From NCBI GenBank assembly GCA_036346275.1, contig JAYEVK010000275.1, forward strand, positions 237,820-301,819: 64,000 nt of DNA. The letters run 5' to 3'. Positions 32,728 to 45,045 of the stretch are shown here, one piece after another. The stretch is from Otatea glauca. Lineage: Eukaryota; Streptophyta; Magnoliopsida; Poales; Poaceae. Below the pieces are notes generated by a model that saw nothing but the letters and a program-made list of their open reading frames with translations, did not search any database and was not told the origin of the DNA. The translations under genes and the position numbers were made by a program. The first letter of the stretch is position 1. Each line of letters starts with the position of its first letter.

Positions 32728-35511
32728 TGTAACATTCCAAAAATTTGGATTTTAGAATGTTTGAATTTCAAAATTCACCATTTGCAATTTCTTTGAATTA
32801 ATTTCAGCTTAATTTGAATTTTCAATTTATAAAAAGATTTAATTTGATTAATCTATTCATCAAACAAAATATTTTCAGTTTTAGTTGGGTTCATTATGCC
32901 TCAAGGAGTTTTTCTGTATTTTTGGAGATTTTTCTGAATTTATGTGCTATTTATTTTAATTTATTTACTTTTATTTGAATTTCTAGAATTATGTTAATTC
33001 GAAAAGGTTTTATTTTGAAAAATCCTCTGCGGGCGAATCTTCGCCCGCCGTTGCTTTCGCCGCACCAGACCAGCTTGGCGCCTCGCGCCCGACGGCCGGC
33101 CGCTCGCCTCGGCCGTCATCGCGCCACGTGGGCGGCGAGGATCTCGGCCAGCGTCGCCGCCACTCGAAACCCTATCCACGTCGCCGCCGCGTCCGCGCCA
33201 ATCTCGGCGTCCGTGCCGTGCGTGCCTCCCGAGGCTATTTAAAGCCTTGAGGACCCCCGTCCGAGGTTGGCCTCGTTGCGCCGCCTCCTTTGCCCTAGCT
33301 CTTGTCGATCGAGTCGCCGCCGTCTTCTCCCGCGAGCTCGCCGAAGTTCTCCGCCGTGCCCGTGGTCTTCAACGCCGTTTTTCTTCCCCGTCGGTGAGTC
33401 TCCGCCGCCGTCGCTTGCACCTCTGGACTCCTCGCGTCCTCTGCTCTCTTTTGCCCCAAAAACCCGAGCCGATCCGTCGCAGTTTCGCCCCAGTCGTCTC
33501 CTTCTTCCTCCGCTCGGTGGTCGCTGCGGTGTTGCCAGCGCCACGCCGCGCCGCCGCCGCCTCGCCGTGAGCCGTGGCCGTCCGTCGCCGCAGCGCCTCG
33601 GATCTTGCCACGTCGCATCGCTCGCCGCCTAGCCTCTCCACCGTCCGATCCGCCTCGGCCGTCGGATGTGCGCCTGCGGACGAACCCGATCGAGCGCGTC
33701 GGTCCGCCTCCCCGCGTCGGCGCCGGCGTGGCGGCCACGTCGACCCTAGCCGTGCGTGGCACCCCGCGTCGGCCGGTTTGCCACGTCACCGAACCCTCTC
33801 GATGGACTCGGTCCGCGTGAGCCGTGTCGGCCGACGCGTGGGTCCCACGTGTCGATGGCGTTTTTTCTTTTTCCAATTTTCCGAAAATCCGAAATTCCAG
33901 CCAATCGGATCGCGCCACGTGTCGACCTCTCTTTTTTCGATTTTACGATCCGGAATCTTCCAGAGCCCGTTCTCCTTCGTTCGAGCTCCGATTCCAGTGA
34001 TTCAAATTTCTAAATTCATCTAAATCCAAGATCTATATTCCAGTACCATTATTTTCAATTTTTGAATTTTATTTGAATTTATTTTATTTATTTGCTCTCA
34101 TTTCGCGTGTAGGCACGACTTGATGAAGATCGATCGAATCAACAATCGAGGTAGAACCGGCAAGAGGCGAAGGCAAGTCTTTCTTGAACATGTTGATCCC
34201 AAAGTTTATGAAAATGTTATGTTGTTTTTAAATTATGCATGCTTACTTTATGCAATGTACTTTAAACATAGTTTTAGAGTATAGTTAAATTCCAGTTTGT
34301 TACACCCTCACTGGTATTGATCATGTCGAACCTTTGACACCCTAGATGATATATACTAGCTATTTTATTTGGTGATAACCAGTAGATTAGCATGGAGCAG
34401 TAGAATTGCTTAGTCAAATTTAAGCGTTTCGGTATTGTGCCATTATGGGAATCATTTCAAATATTGTTCAAACTTATTTGTGAAAGTGCGGCAATTGGTG
34501 TTGCTGCTGTGATTTAAATGAAATAAAGTGGAAATGGTTTAGACCAGGCGGATGGATGTTGGGCGGTGCAGTAAAGCACGAGACCTTGGTATGTGAATGT
34601 TCGCCTAGTCAATTAAGGACCGAGCGTGTGTTACCATGGACCGAGCACTACCGTACAACCACAAGTCTATATGGGTACGACACGGCTAAATAATCATATG
34701 CGTCTCATTATTAGCTTCGCCGGTTGGTGAGTGCGGATGTTGGCGGCGCAAGAGGGGCTTCAGATCTTGGCGGCTAGAACCCTAATAATGGTGAAACCTT
34801 AGCGGGTGAGGTTAATAGTGGGGTTGTGCATTGTAAAGGCCTTGTCATGATCTCTCTGCCGACACACCAAAGGAAGTGTGTTAAGTGCATGGCAACAAGA
34901 GTCGATCATGTCTTGTGGGTAAAGTGTACACACTGCAGAGTTAAAACTACTTAAGTAGCCGTACCACGGTCAAGGGCGGCGAGGTACGCTTGCACATTGT
35001 AGATTTTATGGTTTTGTTTCAAAGGAAAATGGTTGTTTGGGAATCAGAGCGCAGATGGAACTCTCGGGTTATGGTTTGCGGATGGAGCAGACGTGTAGAT
35101 GGAAACTCGCTTTAATTGTTATATCAAATTCAATTACTATTCAATTACATTTTGTTCAAACGATGCTTTATGAAATTACTATTGGTATTTACAGTTAAAC
35201 TTTGCTTTATGCTAAAAGAGCCATATTATGCCTTCAATTGCTTAGCCTTGCATATAGTTATCATGCATTATGTTTCCAAGACTTGCGGAGTACATTTTGT
35301 GCTCACCTTGCAACATCCCCAACCTTCCACGAAGAGTGTGCGTGTGAAGGCGACTACGATTTCTACGCTTGTGGCTATGATGAAGGCGATCCGGAATGCT
35401 AGGACGCGAACCCCAGTCGATTGCATGTTGGGCAAATGGATGGGCTTACTTACTTTGCTTTTGTTATTTCGTTTCCGCTGTTTCTTATTGAACTCTAGCT
35501 ATGATGCTTCT
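32728..35511 (+). mobile_element. Long 5' LTR (at least 2.8 kb) of a chromovirus-like element, interrupted at its right end
   Basis: It begins TGTAACATTCC and has the same organisation as the 3-kb LTRs at 36-57 kb: an AT-rich start, a middle stretch with AAGGCCTTGTCATGATCTCT and CACACCAAAGGAAGTGTGTT, and a GTGCTCACCTTGC-type end. It is therefore a diverged relative. A TATA-like TATTTAAA lies at 33236-33243. A dense GC-rich block (33020-33850) contains overlapping open frames on both strands without known domains. A Tat LTR inserts at about 35512. The rest of this LTR and element must lie beyond the right edge of the window. Confidence 0.65.
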
Positions 35512-36263
35512 TGACGAATACTAATAACAGGGGTACCCCAACAGCCCGAAGCGACGAACCAGCGGCCTCAAGCATATCTCCATTTAGCAGTAGCGCGCGC
35601 GCCCGCCACCGACCGAATCGCCTGCAAGACCGCACAAGACATCCGCTCCCGACCGGCCAGGGGAAGCAAATCCGACCAGACAGCGCTCCCAACCCCCTCT
35701 TGGCGGGGCGGGATCTCCCGACTCGGCCGGACGGCGCTCCGACCCTCTTGGCGGGCGGGATCCCCGACTCCAACCGAACCAAGGTGGCGGACACCGAGGG
35801 CCGCGTGTCAGGTCCTCATCGGCCTACCGCCACGTACCCCCCGAATAAGGTCAATCAGAGTGACTATACAAGGGCCGGTGGCTCCTTCCCAAGAAGATCT
35901 GGTGACTGCAGAAGACAAAGCTTCGGCCCATCAACGATCCACGTCTGAAGACGAGCGCACGCCCTCCCTCGGCGGCACCAACATCACGCACCGCAACGTC
36001 GGATTCGTGCCAAGGGTCACAGAGGGCAAGTACGCTATTTCTGGGAATACCTAACCTCCCTGACCACCAAGGCTACCAACCCAGCAGAGGCAAAACGGGT
36101 GGCGACCAGTCCACAGGACGAAGGACCGGAGCTCCTAGCATAGGTCATCTCGCTCTTCCCCCCAACTCTCGATGTAACCTGCCCCTTCCTTTTGTATAAA
36201 AGGAGGCAGGGCTAAAAGATTCAAGAGAGGAGAAGGGAGAGATAAGAACACGAGGAGACTAAG
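35512..36263 (+). mobile_element. 5' LTR of Tat element 2, first part
   Basis: It starts TGACGAATACTAATAAC. A TATA box, TATAAAA, is at 36195-36201. The LTR is cut at 36263, about 60 bp after the TATA box, by insertion of the tandem chromovirus. It resumes at 56812 after the duplicated CTAAG. Confidence 0.7.
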
Positions 36264-39200
36264 TGTAACATCCCAGATTTTCTGTTGTTCCAAAAATTAT
36301 TTTAAAATTTATTAAATTCAAAATTTGGATCTTCCTCGGTGTTCTAATTAACCTGGCATCCATATCCTCTCAAACTGGAGTTCAATTCTTTATTGTCCAT
36401 AAGTTAAAATTTCATATTAGGTCCTTATCCAAAATTTCACCCGAGTTCCAAAATGCTCCAAAAATCTCAAAATACATTGAATTAGGTTTCAAATATTCTA
36501 TAATGATTTTGGAAAATTTTCAAGATTTATAGAGTCTCTTTGCTATTTTATCTCTCGCTTTCATCAAATCCATTATATTCGTCCCGAAATTATCTAAATT
36601 TCAAAATTCTCTAAAACAATTCCGAAACCAATTTTGTTAGGTTCCAAATATTCCATAGTATTTTGAGAATTTTCCAAGATTTCTAGAGGCTTCTATCTAT
36701 TTTATCCTTCGCGCTTTATTCTCAAAGACTATTCATTTGGACCCACATGTCGAGCTACAGTGGCGTCTTCAACCTCCCGCGCCTGTGTTCTCCCGTAGCA
36801 CTCCTCTCCAATGTCCAAAAGAAAAATGTTTATAACTTCTTCATTTTCGCATCAAATCAAGGAGAGTTGAAGCGTTGCGACCGTATTGATGCAAGGATTC
36901 AATTCCTGCCGTTACCCATCCTTAATCCGAGCGAAGCGGCCGCAATTAAGCGTTAATGACAATTTATTGCTCGGTCATTATCTCGGCGTTTCTTCACCTC
37001 ACCGGCGTGCGGGTACTCAAAAGCGTCTTCTGTGCTCTACCCCATGCTCACTTTGCCCTTTGATTGAAGACCATTTTCTTTTCCAAAACTCGAAAACCGC
37101 AGCCCAGCGTCGACGAAAGACACCGCGAGCCAACTTTTGATCCGGTGAGCCAAATCAAATTCCGTTCGCGTCATTTTGTGCATCTTGTCGCAAAGATCAA
37201 AAGCCCTCAAGAAAATTTGGGTTTCATTACAGGACGGCGACGAATTTGGCGTTTGAACATCGTCGGCCTAACCATCTTTGCGGCGTCGATTCGTCGTCTC
37301 GGTAAGCCTCTTCAAATCCGGTCTCACCTTTGGATTCGCGCGTCGAGCTCTTCATGATGCTCACCCTATCTTCCATTTCACTGGTGGCCGCCCCGCCCTA
37401 TCCCCATGCGCCATGGTTTCGCTCTGTTCTCGCGAATGAACAATTGCCGCTTCTGATGTTTTTTGTTTTTTCTTTCGATTCAACTTCAAACAATTGTTTC
37501 TCCTCCGTCGTAACTCCGAATCGAGTGATTCAAATTTCTAAATTCATCCTCTATCTGCCAGTATTTTTATTATAATTTTTAGTTTCTATTTATTTTATTT
37601 TATTCATTTCATGCACCGTTTTGCGTGTAGTCGAAGAAGCGGTCGTCGTCGCGAACGAAGGAGAAGACCTCGAGCAATAGCGGCGCGCCGTTGATGAAGG
37701 CAAGTCTCCTTGACGCACGTTGATCCCATTGTTTATAATCGTTTTATAAAAAGTTTGCAACTTGCATGGCTATTTACATAAACCGATGATGTTAAAATAT
37801 AGAATGTTAGTTATGCCCATTTGAAATAACATCCTTGCTGTTTGATTACCATGCCTTTGTAACCTAAGATTTAATCATGAAATCATGTATTATGTGATTA
37901 ACCTTGTTTAGTACTGATGATCGTGCTTAGGATTGACGCGTTGATCAAAATGCCTATGGTGGGATAAATTCTAAAATGTTGTTGAAATGTGTTTTATCAA
38001 ACCTGTAGCAAGGTGATTGCTGCTGTGATTGTAAAATAAAAATAAAATTAAAATGGTTTAGAGTTGAGGCGGAATGGTTTGTCGGTAGTGCGGATGGAGC
38101 ATCGGTTTTGGTTTGTGAAAGCCGCCTAATCAATTTAAGGATCGACGCTTATGTTGTCCATTCTAAGCATTACCGTGCAACCACAAGTCTATAATGGGTA
38201 CGACTGGCTGAATAATTTGTAGAAACCTAACTTAGACTCGCCGGTTGGTGGAATGTGAGTGCCGGATGGAGGCATGTCGTATTTCTCACCAGCGCAAGAG
38301 GGGCTTCATCTTGGGTGGATAGAACCCTAACAAATGATGAAACCTTAGCGGGTGGGTCGGGTTAGGCGTATACATTGTAAAGGCCTTGTCATGATCTCTC
38401 CAGGCACACCAAAGGAAGTGTGTTCGTAGCGCTTGGCATTAAAGAGATGATCATGTCTTGTGGGTAAAGTCAGTACACCTCTGCAGAGTAAATCTATTGA
38501 ATAGCCGTGCCTACGGTCAAAGGCAAAGCGAAGAATGCTTTCATCTTGGTAGACTTGGTTTTGGTTTTCAAAATAAGCGATGCTTTGGGAATTCGGGAGT
38601 GGTTAGAACTCTTGAATGTTTATTTGGCGGATTGAGCCAATCGGTAGATGGAACTGTTTTGAATCATGACAGATGGAGTCATGTGATGGTTAAACAAGAT
38701 CTTTCAAAATGGGCGGTTAGAGCACAGTATACTAGTGTTGGTAGTTGGAACCTTCACTAGAGTTAGTAATAATTTCAATTGTACAAATAATTGTTAAAAG
38801 CGCTTTGTGAAAATTATTATTAATAATGTTTGTTAAATCGGCTTTGTGCAAAAGAACCTATTAAGCCTTCCTTGAAAGCCCTTCATGATGCATTTTCCCA
38901 AACTTGCGAATACGTTTGTACTCACATGCTACACAAAATTTTGTCATCGAGAATTACCAAGATGCGATTGAAGACAATGAGTTCTATGATGAGGAGCTTG
39001 TGGCGATCGCCAAGATAACTAAGCGTGCGCTCCTAGTCGTCGCCTGTGGTGTCTTTTGGGTTTTATCTTGTTGTTTTTTTGTGTTTCCGCTGCTGAGAAC
39101 TTTGGTCATGTGACCAGGAGATGTAATAAATAGCCATGTGGCTGGTAATTTATGATTATGCTATATTTTGTTTTCTCTTCGTTCTGTTCTGGTTATGATA

Positions 39201-39288
39201 ATCACTGCTTCACTGTGTGTACTAGCAACTGATCTGGGACTAGTCTGAAATACATGTGAGATTCGGATGGTAAATCTGGGGTCCCACA
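36264..39288 (+). mobile_element. LTR 1 of the tandem chromovirus
   Basis: It is 3025 bp, TG...CA. A short conserved frame at 38830-39113 (GAATTACCAAGATGCGATTG region) and a GAGTAC/GTACTC-like stem near 38907-38922 recur in all three LTRs. Confidence 0.88.
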
Positions 39289-39292
39289 GAGG

Positions 39293-39305
39293 TGGTATCA
39301 GAGCC
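39293..39305 (+). other. Primer-binding site, internal copy A
   Basis: TGGTATCAGAGCC is complementary to the 3' end of initiator tRNA-Met and lies four bases after LTR 1. In copy B the equivalent site reads TGGTATCGAGCAC, having lost bases at the CAG and CCTG. Confidence 0.85.
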
Positions 39306-39491
39306 TGGACGACTGTAGGATGCAATTTAGTTAGAATGGCAAAGCCTTAAGGATTAATATTTTTATAAAAATATACTTATAATTTTTTTTAGGTTCCTTT
39401 GCTTCTACCTTTTCTGTCTTAGCGTCTGGTCTTTACCTCATCCTTCATTTGAAATTCGTTTACTGACCTTGTCCCGTTTCAAAATTTGTAG

Positions 39492-40296
39492 ATGTCCGTT
39501 TACACCACCTTTGCCGCTTCAGCCGGAGGTTTCTGTGAGGAGTTATCTTTGATGCTTCAGGAGTTGGGATTTCCTCATCGTCCGGAGTATCGTTGCATAC
39601 ATGCTTGACCTTGGTTATAATTCATGGAAAGTCGGGTTGCTTGTCACGCCAGAGTCGGCGGCGAGCGTAAGATCGTCCTCACTACTTCACCTCGGAACGA
39701 CTGATCCTTGGAGATGCGCTTCAGGATGCTGCTAGAGAGGCTCTCATCTGCTTGGGTGAGAGCTATCGTGTTCAGCTGGACGACAGCCCGTTCGGTTCTT
39801 TCCCGACACGGTGGGAGGAGTCACGGCCAGTTCGAGCTTGGGTTGGAGTCGACCGACGATAGTGCACATGGGTTCGCTCATCCGGGCGCAGGATGACGCC
39901 TATGTTCACATCTCTTATGAGCTCCAAGACGTGCGCAAGGAGCTAGCTGCTGCAAGGGAGGAAAACCGTCAGCTTAAGGAGACTCAGCGGGCAGCAGTTC
40001 CACCTCCACTACTGGCCCCTGTGCAGGAGGCACAGCCGGTAGCACCGCCTCCAGCCCCTGTTGGTGAGGAGCTTCCGCCTCGGGGTTTAACTCCCGACGC
40101 CCCGCGAGTCAAACGTCGCAGAGGTCCGCTGCTCCGTGTGACCGCACGGAAGTCCGTGCGTCGCGAGCCGTCCTTGGGGATTTCCCTGGGATTTTTGGCT
40201 GCTCCTGGAGAGCCAGGACCTTCTTGTCTTCTGCGATCCTTCTGCGGCGGGAGCGAGAGGATCCTCCCTCGTGTTTTTGAGGAGAGTGGGGAGTAG
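39492..40296 (+). pseudogene. Extra ORF upstream of gag (copy A), frameshifted
   Basis: An open frame in pieces runs from an ATG at 39492 to a stop at 40294-40296, upstream of and separate from gag. The readable part includes a charged heptad-like segment (ELQDVRKELAAAREENRQLK), predicted to be a coiled coil, then a Pro-rich stretch and a basic segment (RVKRRRGP). It matches no enzyme I recognise. Some plant gypsy elements are known to carry an additional ORF before gag. Copy B (48278-49006) is the same with about 76 bp less. Confidence 0.6.
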
Positions 40297-40545
40297 TTAG
40301 TCTAGCTTAGCACCTTCCTTTTGTTCACGTTTAGAACGATGAATAAGTTGTGCGATGGGTGTATCATGCTTTTATGCATTTGTGATCAGACTATTTTCTC
40401 TTTAAAAGCTATTTTGGTTTAAATAAAGATTTTAGTTGGAGGTTCCTTTCTTTTGTTGTGTTTTGTTTGGTGGATGTTGTTTAATCCCTGTTTTCTTATC
40501 TTTGCTTTTCCCTCTTTCCTCGTGCTTTTCCTGTCCTTGGTTTGG

Positions 40546-41736
40546 ATGGAGAACCTGGCAGAGGTCGTGGCAGAGGAAGAAGAGGAGGCCATGGTCGTGG
40601 TCGTGGAAGAGTGCAGATTCAAGAGGAAGTTCTGTGGGCAAGAGAACCAAGTGCCACCTTCTCCGGTAGCAGCAGAACCAAGTGCCACCCCACCCCGAAC
40701 CGGCCGCCAAGCATGGAGCGGATGATGGCCATGCAAATGCAAATTCTGCAAGCTTTGGCGCAAATGCGCTGAATCCGCGCAAGCAATCCCAGCTCGGTCG
40801 TAGCTCAGCCACCTCGATCTAAGTTCGGGAATTCATGAGGACCGGACCCCAACTTTCGCAGGATCATGGACCCTTTGGAGGTGACGATTGGTTAAAAGAT
40901 GTAGAAAAAAGCTTTTCTTAGCCCGGTGTGATGAATTTGAGAGTGTCTTATATGCGTCTCATCGGTGAAAGGAATCATTGCAAGTTGGTGGGAAAATTAC
41001 CACGCCCACGAGGAAGCCAGAGTATCACTTGGAATGAATTTGTGGAAGCTTTTGGGCTACTCATATTCCCAAGGGGATTATGGAAATGAAGAGGCGTGAG
41101 TTTCACAAGTCGCAACAAGGAAACCTTCGATCTCGGAATATCCGAATCGGTTCACGCAGACTTTTCGTTATGCTATCGAAGATGTTTCCTCGGATGAGGC
41201 TAAGATTTGGCGCTTCATGGAGGCCTTGACCCCAATATCAAAGTTAAATTGGTATCAAATGACTTCCCTTCATTCCAAAGACATGGTGAACAAGGCTTTG
41301 ATCCAAGAGGATGCTCGTGTCGGCTATTTGAATCAAGAAAGAGGAAGTTGATGTTTCAAACGCGGCGTGGTGCCGTAGCTCCAAACCCGTTTCTTCCGGC
41401 CTCGATCCGGCGAGCCAAGAGCCACCAATACTTCCAGACCCCAATGTCCACTCCTCGTCGATTCACTCAAGCCCTGCGGCAATACAGAAATCAAGTTGGA
41501 GAAGAGCAACGCAAAGAATCTGCAGGAGTCCAATGCTTTAGCTGCAGGAGATGGGACATTACGCTAGTAATTGTCCTCGAAGCGTCGAGCTTTGACCCGA
41601 TTCGGTTCAACACGAGGATCTACTCGGCCCCAAAGACACACTACGGGAAGAGGAACGCGCAGACTCGCGTACTTCTCGCACCATCGGAAGAGGACGTGTT
41701 AATCACGTCCTTCTTGAAGAAGTTCGAACGCTTTTG
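40546..41736 (+). pseudogene. gag of copy A, frameshifted
   Basis: It begins with an Arg/Gly-rich N-terminus (PGRGRGRGRRGGHGRGRG), then MMAMQMQILQALAQ. The retroviral capsid-like core follows in shifting frames (VDPLEV, SLGMNLWKL, FMEALDPNIKVKL). A zinc-knuckle start CFSC is read near 41545, where loss of one base disrupts the CxxCxxxGHxxxxC motif. Gag forms the virus-like particle. Confidence 0.8.
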
Positions 41737-44700
41737 ATGTGGTGTATGGTAAGTTCTTCGTTAATTCGATTCTGCTTGATATTGTTTGATTACGGTGCTT
41801 CGCATTCATTCATATCGAGTATTTGGTTAGAAAGCATGGATGGGATCTGATTCGACTTAGAAATCCCTTGCTAGTTCAATCCACAGTAAAGAACTAAGAA
41901 CAACTGTATTTGTCCAAAAATAGACATAATTATAAAGGGCAAAGTTCCTAGCGAACTTAATATTATTGGATACTAAGGGTATAGAAGTAATCCTTGAATG
42001 GACTGGTTAACCAAGTACAAAGGTCGATAGATCGTGCTAGTAGAGCTATCTCCTTACTAGTCTGAGGGAATTCGAGTGGAGTTCTGTCAATCTCTCCTCT
42101 AAGGGGTAGTACCTGAACCGACTAAAAGGTACATCTTTGGAAAATGTGCCCATAGTGAATGAATACCTAGATGTATTCCCGGAAGATTTGCACAGTATGC
42201 CACGCACCGTGATATTGAGTTTATGATTGAGCTTGTACAGGTACATCTCCTATCTCGAAGAGGCCTTATCGGTTACACGCTAATGAATTAGCAGAGATGA
42301 AGAAGCAGTTGAAGAACTGCAGGAGAAAGGATTTATAAGACCAAGTTCATCACCTTGGGGTTCACCGGTAATCTTCGTTAAGAAGAAGGATGGCGACCGA
42401 GAATGTGCATAGACTATGATCACCGAATGAGGTCACAATAAAGAATAAGTATCCTTTGCCAAGGATAGATGATCTATTTGATCGGTTGAAAGGAGCTCGA
42501 GTTTTCTCAAAAATAGACTTAAGATCGGGATATCATCACTCAAGATAAGAAAAGAAGATATTAGAAGACGACCTTTACTACCCGCTATGGATTATGCGAG
42601 TTTACTGGTGATGTCCTTTGGTTTAACAAATGCACCGTCATATTTCATGAATTTGATGAATAAGGTGTTTATGGAGTTTTGGATAAGTTTGTTGTTGTTT
42701 TTATTGATGACATTCTTATCTATTCCAAGAATGAGAAAGAGCATGAGGATCATTTGAGGATAATTTTGGAAAAGCTCGAGAGCATCATTTGTATGCTAAG
42801 TTCATAAATGTGATTTTTGGTTGAAGGAAGTTGCTTTCTTAGGTCATGTTATTTCACTTTGGAGGAGTAGCGAGAGACCCTACGAAGGTGAAGGACGTTT
42901 TGGATTGGAAGCAACCCAAGTGCATTAGGATATCGAAGTTTTCTTGGATTAGCGAGGCTATTATCGGCGTTTTATTGAAGGTTTTTCCAAGATAGCGAGA
43001 CCTCTCACTCAACTCTTGAAGAAGGAGAAGAAGTTTGAATGGACTAAATCTCGTGAACAAAGTTTTGAGAATTGAAGAAGAGGTTAACTTCAGCACGACC
43101 AAGACTTGTTACATCGGATATTCACAAGGATTTTGAAGTTTATTGCGATGCCTCAAAGCAAGGTCTCGGATGTGTATTGATGCAAGAAGGCAAAGTCATA
43201 GCTTATGCCTCAAGACAATCTGCGACCCCATGAAGAAAATTACCCAACTCATGATTTGGAGTTAGCGGCGATTGTGCACGCACTCAAAATTTGGAGGCAT
43301 TATTTGATTGGGAATCGATGTGAGATTTATACGGATCATAAGAGTTTGAAATACATTTTTACTCAGCGGATCTCAATGAGGCGAGAAGATGGTTGGAATT
43401 AGTTAAAGATTATGATATTGGCATCCATTATCATCCGGAAAAGCTAATGTTGTTGCGGATGCTTTAAGTAGGAAAAGCTATTGCAACAATGTTATGGTTC
43501 AGGAAAGTCAGCCAACACTTCATGAAGAGTTCAGACGCCTCAACTTGGAATTGGTAAATGAAGGTTGCGTTTTCAATGTCGAAGTGCACTCAACCTGGAA
43601 GATCGATCGAGAGGCTCAAAAGAATGATAGTGGTATCATAGACCTAAAAGATGGTATGAAGAAAGGAAAATTTCCTGAATTTTCTGAGGATGAGAAAGGT
43701 ACCATTTGGTTTGGAAAAAGAATTGTAGTTCCTAGCCAGAAAGAAATCAAAGATGTGATTTTAAAAGAGGCTCATGATTCTATTTATTCTATTCATCCGG
43801 GAAGTACGAAAATGTACTCGGATTTGAAAGAAAAATATTGGTGGTCGAATATGAAAAGAGAAGTTGGTGATTTCGTGGCTCGTTGTGATATTTGTCAGTT
43901 AGTTAAAGCAGAGCATCAAAGACCAGCAGGATTGTTACAACCCTTGCAGATTCCTGTTTGGAAATGGGAAGAAATAGGAATGGATTTTATCACCGGACTT
44001 CCCAGAACTAAGTCCGGATATGATTCAATATGGGTTATTGTGGATAGATTGACTAAGGTTGCACACTTTATTCCTGTGAAGACAACATATTCTGGTGATA
44101 AACTCGCAGAGCTATACATGGACAAAATTGTATGTTTGCATGGTGTGCCAAAGAAGATCGTGTCAGATCGAGGTTCCCAGTTTACCTCGAGGTTTTGGCA
44201 GAAGTTGCATGAGGTTCTGGGCACAAACCTAAACTTCAGTACTGCATACCATCCTCAGACAGATGGTCAGACGGAAAGGATAAATCAAATACTAGAAGAT
44301 ATGCTGAGAGCTTGTGCTTTGACATACAGTTCATCTTGGGATCAGAATTTGTCGTATGCAGAATTCTCGTACAATAAAGATTACGATCAAGTTTAAAGAT
44401 GGCACCTTTTGAAGCTCTTTACTAAGAAAATGCGAACACCGTTGTATTGGAAAGAGACAGAGGGGGACAAGTAATCGGGCTGATATTTTGAAAGAAGCGA
44501 GAAGAGCAAGTGAGAGTGATTCGTCGAATTTAAAATAGCTCGATCAAAGGCGAAAAGTTATGCCGATAACGTTGTGGGATTTAAGCTTTGCACTGGTGAT
44601 CATGTGTATCTGAAAGTTTCACCCCTAAAGGGAATCGTCGTTTGAGTTAGCGGAAACTTGCACCTCGCTATATCGGTCCATTTCAAAGTGGTTGCGAGAA

Positions 44701-45035
44701 GAGGAGAAGTTGCTTATAAGTTGAAACTTCCTCTCCGGTTGTCAAATGTGCATGATGTCTTCCATGTTTCTCGGCTAAAGAAATGTCTTGAGTGCACGAA
44801 GAACAGTTGCCATTTGAAGAGATGGAACTAAAGAAGATCTCTCTTATCCCGAGTATCCGATCGTAATCTTGGATGAAGCGGGCGTAGAACCAAGCCGTGT
44901 GATCAAGTTTTGCAAAGTTCGATGGAGCAACCATTCCAGAAAGAAGCAACTTGGGAGCGAGAAGAGGACCTCAGAGCCGAAGTTTCCGATCTCTTTCTTT
45001 CTCCGTCCAGAATCTCGGGTCGAGATTCTCTCTAA
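41737..45035 (+). pseudogene. pol of copy A (PR-RT-RH-INT-chromodomain), heavily frameshifted
   Basis: Protease lies around 41740-42000. RT lies around 42130-42800, with [24 protein letters not shown] catalytic sequence near 42700. RNase H lies around 43130-43480 ([22 protein letters not shown]). Integrase is intact over 43494-44396, with an HHCC finger (HPGSTKMY, CDICQL) and the DDE core (MDFITGLPR, SDRGSQF, NQILEDML). The chromodomain-like tail reaches a stop at 45033-45035. Most lesions are one- or two-base indels at CAG, CTG or CCTG. The equivalent region of copy B is open over longer stretches. Confidence 0.85.
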
Positions 45036-45045
45036 GGGGTAGGTT

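Noticed and set aside
33295..33918. 207-codon minus-strand frame in the GC-rich LTR block
   Set aside because: Several overlapping frames on both strands are equally open because stop codons are rare at this GC content. No domain is seen.
43916..44224. Minus-strand 102-codon frame, repeated at 52628-52948
   Set aside because: It is antisense to the conserved integrase core; its repetition reflects the duplicated element.
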